Source of the DNA: Bacteroidota bacterium
Lineage (GTDB): Bacteria; Bacteroidota; Bacteroidia; Chitinophagales; Chitinophagaceae
Length of the DNA: 11,189 nt
Reading direction: 5' to 3'
NCBI GenBank assembly: GCA_947447835.1
Contig: CANFLP010000057.1
Span: forward strand, 1-11,189
The notes under the pieces were generated by a model. The model was given only the letters and a program-made list of their open reading frames with translations, made no database searches and had not been told where the DNA came from. A program made the translations under genes and the position numbers. The first letter of the stretch is position 1. Every line of letters begins with the position of its first letter. This document shows, one piece after another, positions 1 to 6,642 of the stretch.

Positions 1-27
1 AACTCAAAATGTTAAGATTTATCAAAA

Positions 28-1506
28 ATGGCAAAAGAACTAACAACCAGAGCAGCTGACTATTCACAATGGTATAACGACCTTGTTTTAAAAGGCGAAT
101 TGGCAGATTATAGTGCAGTAAGAGGATGTATGGTTATTAAACCTTATGGTTACGCGCTGTGGGAAAATATGCAAGCTGCATTAGACAAAATGTTTAAGGA
201 TACAGGGCACCAAAATGCCTACTTCCCATTGTTTGTTCCCAAGTCATTATTTGAGGCCGAAGAAAAGAATGCAGAGGGGTTTGCAAAGGAATGTGCCATT
301 GTAACGCACTATCGATTAAAAACTGACCCAGACCATAAGGGTAAATTAATGGTAGATCCCGAAGCAAAATTGGAAGAGGAATTAATTGTGCGTCCAACAA
401 GCGAAGCTATTATATGGAACACCTATAAAACTTGGATTCAATCTTATCGTGATTTACCAATTTTAGTAAATCAATGGGCGAACGTGGTAAGATGGGAAAT
501 GAGAACAAGATTATTTTTACGTACAGCCGAATTTTTATGGCAGGAAGGACATACAGCACACGCAACTAAAGAGGAGGCTGTAGCAGAGACGATTCAAATG
601 TTAAATGTGTATGCAGACTTTGCAGAAAATTGGATGGCTGTTCCTGTAATTAAAGGAGTAAAATCGGCGAATGAAAGATTTGCTGGTGCAGAAGACACTT
701 ATTGTATTGAAGCATTGATGCAAGACGGAAAGGCTTTACAAGCAGGGACATCACACTTTTTAGGACAGAATTTTGCCAAAGCATTTGATGTAAAATTTAG
801 TGATAAGAATAACACATTGGATTATGTATGGGCAACTAGTTGGGGTGTAAGTACACGTTTAATTGGGGGCTTAGTAATGACACATAGTGATGACCAAGGA
901 TTGGTATTGCCTCCAAGAATTGCACCAATACAAGTGGTGATTGTTCCTATTTTTAAGGGGGAAGAACAAAAAGCAATTTTAGATGAAAAAGTAAATGCCA
1001 TTGTTGCTTCATTCAAAGCTGCTGGCATTCGTGTTAAATATGACAATTCAGACAATCAAAGACCAGGATGGAAATTTGCCGAATATGAATTAAAAGGAGT
1101 ACCTGTTCGTATTGCCGTGGGTCCAAGAGATTTGGAAAGTAACCAAGTAGAAATTGCACGTCGTGATACGAAAGAAAAAACGACTATTTCTATGGAAGGA
1201 TTAACCGAAACAGTTAGCAATTTATTATTAGAGATTCAAGACAACTTATTTAATCGTGCTAAGCAATATCGTGACGAGCATATTACGAAGGCAGAAACAT
1301 GGGATGAGTTTGTAAATATTTTAGATACTAAAACTGGATTTGTTGCTGCGCATTGGGATGGAACTCCAGAAACCGAAGAGAAAATTAAAGAATTAACAAA
1401 GGCAACCATTCGTTGTATTCCTTTGGATAATGTTTTAGAAGCGGGTAAATGTATTTTAACAGGCAGTCCATCTACACAAAGAGTATTATTCGCTAGAGCA
1501 TACTAA
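28..1506 (+). CDS. proS: Prolyl-tRNA synthetase, short archaeal/eukaryotic-like form
   Basis: Cytoplasmic class II aminoacyl-tRNA synthetase that attaches proline to tRNA-Pro. The 492 residues fit the short form (no INS editing domain), not the roughly 570-residue E. coli type. Visible class II elements: the motif 2 region RTAEFLWQEGHTAH (about residues 165-178), motif 3 in SDDQGLVLPPRIAP, then an anticodon-binding domain (about 300-400) and the family C-terminal extension ending in the conserved FARAY with terminal Tyr. In Thermus/archaeal relatives this extension carries a four-Cys zinc site. Here the HCxxxxC-like pair is replaced by H442-W443-D-G-T and only C475 of the CxxC pair remains, so zinc binding is probably lost. 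The ATG at 28 gives the usual MAKELTTRAADYSQWY start. The leader is A-rich with no clear Shine-Dalgarno sequence. truB follows 11 bp downstream, so co-transcription is likely. The upstream promoter lies outside the window. Confidence 0.97.
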   Translation: MAKELTTRAADYSQWYNDLVLKGELADYSAVRGCMVIKPYGYALWENMQAALDKMFKDTGHQNAYFPLFVPKSLFEAEEKNAEGFAKECAIVTHYRLKTDPDHKGKLMVDPEAKLEEELIVRPTSEAIIWNTYKTWIQSYRDLPILVNQWANVVRWEMRTRLFLRTAEFLWQEGHTAHATKEEAVAETIQMLNVYADFAENWMAVPVIKGVKSANERFAGAEDTYCIEALMQDGKALQAGTSHFLGQNFAKAFDVKFSDKNNTLDYVWATSWGVSTRLIGGLVMTHSDDQGLVLPPRIAPIQVVIVPIFKGEEQKAILDEKVNAIVASFKAAGIRVKYDNSDNQRPGWKFAEYELKGVPVRIAVGPRDLESNQVEIARRDTKEKTTISMEGLTETVSNLLLEIQDNLFNRAKQYRDEHITKAETWDEFVNILDTKTGFVAAHWDGTPETEEKIKELTKATIRCIPLDNVLEAGKCILTGSPSTQRVLFARAY

Positions 1507-1517
1507 GAAAAATCAAG

Positions 1518-2249
1518 ATGCGGAAACAAGGACCTATTCCAGATGCTTTTGTGCCCTATTTAGAGGGAAAAGTTTTGTTAATAGATAAGCCATTGAATTG
1601 GACTTCTTTCAAAATGATTAGGCGCGTTCGTGGACTTACATTGGTAACCAAGGTAGGGCATGCGGGCACTTTAGATCCCTTAGCTACTGGCTTATTAATT
1701 ATTTGTACTGGGAAATGTACCAAGCAAATAACCGATTACATGGGAATGAGAAAAGAGTACACAGGGACCTTGGTGCTTGGCGCCACCACCACCACTTATG
1801 ATTTAGAATCTGAGCCTGAAAATTTCAAATCCATCGATCATTTAACCATCGATCAAATTAAAGCTGCTACCATTCCTTTTACGGGAGAAATTATGCAGCT
1901 ACCTCCACAACATTCTGCAATTAAAAAAGACGGAGTACGTTTATATGAAACAGCTCGTCAAGGAATTGAAGTAAAAGTGGATCCAAGAAAAATCACAATT
2001 GATGCTTTTGAAATTACTAAAATAGATTTACCAAATATTGAGTTTAGAGTAGCTTGTTCAACTGGCACTTATATCAGAAGTTTAGTAAATGATTTTGGTG
2101 CTGCTTTAGGAGTAGGCGCATATATGAGCGCATTAAGACGTACGAAAATTGGCGACTTTAATGTAACTGATGCAATTCAGTGGGAAGACCTCAGAGACGA
2201 AACAGAGGCCTTGCTAGCCGCTCAGGATGGTGCTTTAAATCAACAATAG
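1518..2249 (+). CDS. truB: tRNA pseudouridine-55 synthase TruB
   Basis: Isomerises U55 to pseudouridine in the T-psi-C loop of tRNAs. The sequence shows the TruB start GKVLLIDKPLNWTSF (residues 17-31), the catalytic motif VGHAGTLDPLATGLL with the nucleophilic Asp at D53, the substrate-binding stretch QLPPQHSAIKKDG (about 127-139) and the conserved CSTGTYIRSLVNDFG near residue 180. At 243 residues it is a short TruB: the catalytic domain is complete, but the C-terminal PUA domain of the E. coli enzyme (about 314 residues) is absent or reduced to a stub, as is common in Bacteroidota. It starts 11 bp after proS with an A-rich leader, which suggests an operon. It converges on tamL with 17 bp between stop codons, and I see no hairpin terminator in that gap. 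Confidence 0.96.
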   Translation: MRKQGPIPDAFVPYLEGKVLLIDKPLNWTSFKMIRRVRGLTLVTKVGHAGTLDPLATGLLIICTGKCTKQITDYMGMRKEYTGTLVLGATTTTYDLESEPENFKSIDHLTIDQIKAATIPFTGEIMQLPPQHSAIKKDGVRLYETARQGIEVKVDPRKITIDAFEITKIDLPNIEFRVACSTGTYIRSLVNDFGAALGVGAYMSALRRTKIGDFNVTDAIQWEDLRDETEALLAAQDGALNQQ

Positions 2250-2266
2250 TAATTGCTTAAATAAAT

Positions 2267-4642
2267 TTAGAAGGGTAGGCCGATTCCAAATTGCCAAGCA
2301 TAGTTATTTACCCTTGTTCCATTGGGTTTTACCTCGGTCCATTTCATGTTGTGTAAGTCCAACCATCCATTATTATAATCACGTGTGGGGTCTTTCATCT
2401 TCATAGCATAGTCAACACGAATTAAGAAGTAGTTAAAATCAATCCTTAATCCTGTACCCACACCAATGGCAAGATCCTTGTAAAGGCGATCTAATTTAAA
2501 TCCTGCATTTGGATCCTGCTTAGTGTCTCTTGTATTCCAGATGTTTCCGATATCTGTATACAATGCAGAGGCAATTTTGTATGAGCCTAATTGTACAATA
2601 TTAAATCGGTATTCTAAATTAGTCTCTAATTGTAAGTCACCAAATCTGTCAAAATTTTGGCTCTTGCTACTGGTATCATAAAACTGAGAACTACCCAGTC
2701 CTAATTGTCTCAAACCCCATGCACGCATACTATAGGGGCCACCTGCAGTGAACTGTTTAAAGAAGGGAAGCTGTCCACCTAAGGAAGCATCTTTACTATA
2801 GTTATTACCCCATCCGCCCATAAACCTCCAGGCAATTTCACTATAATCGTACTTGATTAATTTGCGTAATTCTACTTCGGTCTTAATGTATTGGTAAATA
2901 TTTTTTTGAATACCTTGAGACAAACCTAATAAACCACCAGCTTCTTCAATACCTATACGTAAATAGTTATGTTGATTTGGTTTATTCAAAGATGGGCCTG
3001 AGTGCACATAACTAATGGTTTGACTTATTACATTTCCATTATTAAAGGAAGATCTTAAAAAAGGATTTAATAAGAGTAAGCTATCTAATTTTGCAAATTT
3101 TGTCAAATTGTATAACTCAACATTAATAGGCTTATAAGACAACACATCTTCCTTTCCTAATTTATTTCTTTTCCATTCATATCCCCAATTGGTGGTGAAA
3201 GATTTTAATTGATAATAATCTAGTCTGTCTATATAAGATCCGTTTAAGGTGAAATTGGTCTTGGAATTAATGCTATATATTTTTGGGATAACTTTAAATG
3301 GGATTAATAATTTCGGGAAACTATAAGTTTGCCCAATGTTCATTAATAAGGTTTGCGTTAAATTGGTATTGTTTAAATCTAATTCTACACCTGCTCTAAT
3401 ATTAGATATGGATTGTATAGATTTTTTTTGAACATTACGGTCTCGGTAAGTGATACTTGTGGAGAGACCTAGTAAGTTACCTGCGCCAATTTGAGCCGTG
3501 TTTTTACTTCCTTCCAAGTCAGCACTAAAACTGCGTCTTAAGGCTGGAACTAAAAAATAATGCAAATAAACACTATCATTTTGTAGCGTAGTTCTTGCAT
3601 CAATTTGTTGCCAAGCGCCAAGCCCACTTAAGTTATTCAATGTTTGGTAAAAAAGATGTTCGTTGTATACACTTCCACTATGAATCATGGACTGCTCTTC
3701 AAACAAGCTAGTTTTAAACTTAAACTTATTGTATTGATGCGTAATGTCATTGTAAACTTCAGTATTCAATAACCCTTTCTTAATGATTGTATCAGGGTTG
3801 TCTGATAAACTTATGTCAGAGTAAAAAATTTGATGACCAATGGCGTATGCTTTTGTAATAGTAGTGTCGGTGTTTCTAAGTTGAAAACTAATTTTCCAAC
3901 TAGGATTTTCCTGTTCTTTTTTGCTTGCATCTTGAACTTGGTTCACTTGGGCTAAAGGGTCTAATTTCAGCAGCATCAAAGATTGATTCATGGTGTCAAC
4001 CTCAGCAAATATTTTCTCCTTAGTAAAATAGTAAAAACCATTTGACCTAAAAAGAGCTACTAGCCTGTCTAGTTCATTGTTTATTCGCTCATTAGAAAAA
4101 GCCATTCCTTTTTTTACATATGCAAATTCTTTATTTGCAATAGCAAGCAATTGTAAATTTGGATTACCAAGTTGATAAGTGACTGTATCAATCACCGTTT
4201 TTTTATTTAGCTGTACCACCATGCTTAAATGCACTCTATATTCATTGTGTACCGTATCCGTTTTGACAATTACATTTAGATTGGGGTGGTGGTATCCTTT
4301 GGAAGCCAGATAGGTTTGCATATAATGAACACTTCGGTCCAAACGATCGGGATTATAGGCAATGGGTTGTATTAAGTTATTGAATATGCCAAACTGCCTA
4401 ACTCTTTTTGCTTTTAAGCTATCATCCCAGTAGGTGTCTAAATTATAGCTAAGTTCATGCAAAGTGTTTTTTGATTCTGCATCCTTAATTACAATCTTAT
4501 TGTCAAATACGAATGCTTTTTCTTTAGGATAGTCATGTACCATTGCCTTTTTGATATCTGTACAAGCATTTATCAAAAATAAAAGGCCAAGTAATGAGAA
4601 TCTTGAGAAGAAACTAATATTTTTAAGCTTCCGTAATAGCAT
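2267..4642 (-). CDS. tamL: TamL-type outer-membrane lipoprotein (BamA/TamA family, Omp85)
   Basis: An Omp85-family outer-membrane protein, probably the Bacteroidota lipoprotein variant of TamA, which works with TamB in outer-membrane assembly. I start it at the ATG at 4642 (791 residues). A TTG at 4669 would add nine residues ahead of an otherwise normal lipoprotein signal. From the ATG: basic N-terminus, hydrophobic run, lipobox LINAC with lipidated Cys27, then a long periplasmic POTRA-like region (to about residue 400), then a C-terminal 16-strand barrel domain. The barrel shows the Omp85 loop-6 motif as GGPYSMRAW (R640-A641-W642, a RAW form of RGF) and ends in a β-signal with terminal Phe (FGIGLPF). 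No tamB lies in the window. The gene is divergent from the SpoU methyltransferase with overlapping start codons, and its likely promoter lies inside that gene. Function is inferred from family; the exact client is unknown. Confidence 0.88.
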   Translation of the reverse strand: MLLRKLKNISFFSRFSLLGLLFLINACTDIKKAMVHDYPKEKAFVFDNKIVIKDAESKNTLHELSYNLDTYWDDSLKAKRVRQFGIFNNLIQPIAYNPDRLDRSVHYMQTYLASKGYHHPNLNVIVKTDTVHNEYRVHLSMVVQLNKKTVIDTVTYQLGNPNLQLLAIANKEFAYVKKGMAFSNERINNELDRLVALFRSNGFYYFTKEKIFAEVDTMNQSLMLLKLDPLAQVNQVQDASKKEQENPSWKISFQLRNTDTTITKAYAIGHQIFYSDISLSDNPDTIIKKGLLNTEVYNDITHQYNKFKFKTSLFEEQSMIHSGSVYNEHLFYQTLNNLSGLGAWQQIDARTTLQNDSVYLHYFLVPALRRSFSADLEGSKNTAQIGAGNLLGLSTSITYRDRNVQKKSIQSISNIRAGVELDLNNTNLTQTLLMNIGQTYSFPKLLIPFKVIPKIYSINSKTNFTLNGSYIDRLDYYQLKSFTTNWGYEWKRNKLGKEDVLSYKPINVELYNLTKFAKLDSLLLLNPFLRSSFNNGNVISQTISYVHSGPSLNKPNQHNYLRIGIEEAGGLLGLSQGIQKNIYQYIKTEVELRKLIKYDYSEIAWRFMGGWGNNYSKDASLGGQLPFFKQFTAGGPYSMRAWGLRQLGLGSSQFYDTSSKSQNFDRFGDLQLETNLEYRFNIVQLGSYKIASALYTDIGNIWNTRDTKQDPNAGFKLDRLYKDLAIGVGTGLRIDFNYFLIRVDYAMKMKDPTRDYNNGWLDLHNMKWTEVKPNGTRVNNYAWQFGIGLPF

Positions 4643-5375
4643 GAAAATGATAAATAAGAATGAGCTCAAATATATTCAATCTTTTGCCCATAAAAAACAT
4701 TGGGCGCAAGAATCTGTATTTATCATTGAAGGGCCAAAAATGTTGGAAGAAGCCATTAAGGCAAATTGCGTGATTGAAAAAATTTATGCTACTCCAGCAT
4801 GGGAGGGGAAATTGGGGAACAGTAGTGGAGATATTGAAGAAGTGGATGATATTATGTTATCCCGTTTAAGTCATTTGCAAACTCCCAACCAGGTAATTGC
4901 TTTAGTGCGTAAAAATGAAACCAATGCGGGGATTGACTACAGCAAGCAGCTTACCATTGTACTTGATGGCATTCAGGATCCTGGGAATTTGGGTACCATC
5001 ATTCGTACTGCTGATTGGTTTGGGTTAACTCATATTTTAGTAACCGAAGACACTGCAAGTGTATATAATCCTAAAGTGATTCAAAGTACGATGGGAAGTT
5101 GTTTTAGGGTTAGTGTGCAGGAGGTTCAAATTGAGGAGATAATTGTTAAAGAAAAGCTTCCAGTGATAGGTACATTACTTTCTGGCATTTCTATATATGA
5201 GCAAAAAATGCCATCTAATGGCTTTCTGGTAATTGGAAATGAATCTAAGGGCATTAGAAATCCTCTAAAAACCCTTATTACACATCCAGTATCCATTCCG
5301 AAATTTGGAGGAGCTGAATCTTTAAATGCGGCTGTTGCTACAGGTATTGTATTGTCTCATTGGAAAATGAGCTAG
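4641..5375 (+). CDS. SpoU/TrmH-family RNA 2'-O-methyltransferase
   Basis: An S-adenosylmethionine-dependent ribose 2'-O-methyltransferase of the SPOUT (trefoil-knot) superfamily, acting on rRNA or tRNA; the target nucleotide cannot be read from sequence. Counting from the ATG at 4641 (244 residues): an N-terminal SpoU substrate-binding domain (about 5-95, with VFIIEGPKMLEEA), then the three SpoU motifs: motif 1 DGIQDPGNLGTIIRTADWFG with N116 and catalytic Arg122, motif 2 LVIGNESKGI (about 197-206), motif 3 IPKFGGAESLNAAVATGIVL with S227-L228-N229. The open frame extends to 4551, but the added 30 codons lie antisense to the tamL signal peptide and do not resemble the family, so I reject them. 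A second ATG at 4647 (MINKNELK) is an equally good start. It ends 2 bp from the convergent permease. Domain architecture resembles RlmB/TsnR/AviRb-like enzymes. Confidence 0.93.
   Translation: MKMINKNELKYIQSFAHKKHWAQESVFIIEGPKMLEEAIKANCVIEKIYATPAWEGKLGNSSGDIEEVDDIMLSRLSHLQTPNQVIALVRKNETNAGIDYSKQLTIVLDGIQDPGNLGTIIRTADWFGLTHILVTEDTASVYNPKVIQSTMGSCFRVSVQEVQIEEIIVKEKLPVIGTLLSGISIYEQKMPSNGFLVIGNESKGIRNPLKTLITHPVSIPKFGGAESLNAAVATGIVLSHWKMS
4667..4674 (-). promoter_or_regulatory. Candidate -7 box of the tamL promoter, inside the methyltransferase gene
   Basis: Reading the minus strand, TATATTTG matches the Bacteroidota sigma-ABfr -7 consensus TAnnTTTG exactly. It lies 24 bases upstream of the tamL ATG, predicting a leader of roughly 15-20 nt. 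The region about 19 bases further up (TGTTTT) is only a weak -33 match. The box falls within the first ten or so codons of the divergent methyltransferase gene. Inferred from consensus only. Confidence 0.5.
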
Positions 5376-5377
5376 CA

Positions 5378-6559
5378 TTAATCAAACTTGATGGCTTTAG
5401 CTGGGGAAATCTTATGAATCCAAAGTGTAGGAACTAAGAAAGACAAGTAGCTTATTAAGGCAGTTCCTATAATAACCCATACTATTTGTAAAGCATTCAT
5501 TTGAATTGGGAGGGTTTTTATAAAATAGGCAGCTTCGTCTAATTGAATAATTCCAAAATGTTGTTGTAAAAAAGAGAGTCCAATGCCTATGCATGTCCCA
5601 ATGCCTATGCCCATCCAACATATAAAGCTTGCTTGATATAAAAACACTTGTCGAATAAAGCTATGGGATGCACCCATGGCAGTTAAAGTGCCAATCATAT
5701 TTACTCTTTCTAGCATTAATATAAATAAGCAGGTAAGCAAATTTACTATTGCAATAAGCAGGAGTATACTTATAGTTACATTTCGGTTGACTGTTTGTAC
5801 ACCTATCCAATCAAAAATTTGTGGGTAGTAATCATTGATACTAGTGGACACTAAATTAGCTGGTAATTGCTTTTGAATTTGATTATTTGCTGCTTCAATG
5901 GATATTCCTTTTTTTAATTGCACACTATATCCTTCAATGCGATTGTCATTTATGCCCAATTGTTGCAACATGCCCAAATTTACTATTACAAATTGTCTGT
6001 CATATTCTTCAATGCCAGAATGATACAAGCCAATCACTTTCATTCTGCGTTGTTGTACAGCGCTACCATTTAAAAAATAAAGTCTAATACTGCTATCAAG
6101 AGGAATGTTTAATTTTAATGCAAGTGCATCTGAAATAATGATTGAATTTCTATTGCTATCATTTGTAATGTCCAAGGATTTCCCCTTTATTAAAAAAGGG
6201 ATTTTACTATCAACAGGTATTCCTTTAACAATTACCCCTTCAATATCTTGACGATAAGATAATACAGACGATTGGTTTAAAAATGGAGTGAAACTTTCAA
6301 CTGATGAATTGAGTAAAAATGATGGATTAGTTTGTCGCTCTATAGGTGCGCCACTCACCGATGCGATTCTAATATGCCCCCAAAATTGGTAAACCTTATT
6401 TGAAATACTTTCTTGAAAGCCATTCACAATTGACAAGGTTAAAATAATTGCAGCAACACTTATAGAAGTTGCAGCAATCGATAGCCTTACAATAAAGCGG
6501 GTATAGCTTTTTTGTTTTTGGAAGCTTATTTTTTTGGCTATTTCAAATGGAGTAGACAA
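5378..6559 (-). CDS. LolC/LolE-like ABC transporter permease (FtsX domain)
   Basis: Inner-membrane permease of the MacB/FtsX/LolCE superfamily, 393 residues. These proteins pair with a LolD-type ATPase and couple ATP hydrolysis to periplasmic work, typically extraction of lipoproteins for the outer membrane. Topology: TM1 about 22-48 (ending LTLSIVNGFQ), a large periplasmic domain about 50-255, TM2 260-283, a cytoplasmic coupling segment 284-306 (ERVNMIGTLTAMGAS), TM3 310-334 and TM4 357-381, then the family ending ISPAKAIKFD. No ATPase gene is adjacent. The start appears to be TTG: no Met follows until deep in the periplasmic domain, and the conserved N-terminus (PFEIAKKISF) begins right after the TTG. 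An in-frame TAG lies two codons before it, preceded by ATG AAA ATT. Either TTG initiation is real or the original start has been cut off by a nonsense change. The substrate is inferred, not shown. Confidence 0.87.
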   Translation of the reverse strand: MSTPFEIAKKISFQKQKSYTRFIVRLSIAATSISVAAIILTLSIVNGFQESISNKVYQFWGHIRIASVSGAPIERQTNPSFLLNSSVESFTPFLNQSSVLSYRQDIEGVIVKGIPVDSKIPFLIKGKSLDITNDSNRNSIIISDALALKLNIPLDSSIRLYFLNGSAVQQRRMKVIGLYHSGIEEYDRQFVIVNLGMLQQLGINDNRIEGYSVQLKKGISIEAANNQIQKQLPANLVSTSINDYYPQIFDWIGVQTVNRNVTISILLLIAIVNLLTCLFILMLERVNMIGTLTAMGASHSFIRQVFLYQASFICWMGIGIGTCIGIGLSFLQQHFGIIQLDEAAYFIKTLPIQMNALQIVWVIIGTALISYLSFLVPTLWIHKISPAKAIKFD

Positions 6560-6574
6560 TTGCTAAATTTTCAT

Positions 6575-6582
6575 CAAATCTA
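6575..6582 (-). promoter_or_regulatory. Candidate -7 box for the LolC/E-like permease
   Basis: On the minus strand TAGATTTG matches TAnnTTTG and lies 15 bases before the TTG start, immediately abutting an in-frame ATG. Transcription would begin about 5-8 bases later, giving a leader of only about 10 nt, so translation would be nearly leaderless. There is no clear -33 TTTG at the expected distance. Weak evidence, from consensus only. Confidence 0.35.
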
Positions 6583-6642
6583 GTTTTTTCTCTTTATATA
6601 TTTAGATTAATCAGTTAGTTTCGTTATCAACAAATAGCGTGC

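Noticed and set aside
194..1055. Open frames antisense to proS (194-400 and 822-1055, minus strand)
   Set aside because: They have no recognisable domains or leaders and lie fully inside a well-conserved gene, so they are coding shadows.
4551..4640. A 30-codon N-terminal extension of the methyltransferase starting at 4551
   Set aside because: It is antisense to the tamL lipoprotein signal region, does not resemble the SpoU substrate-binding domain, and the conserved N-terminus begins at 4641 or 4647.
4643..4669. TTG start of tamL at 4669
   Set aside because: It would place nine extra hydrophobic residues before a complete signal peptide and would put the start right at the promoter box. The ATG at 4642 gives a normal lipoprotein signal with Cys27.
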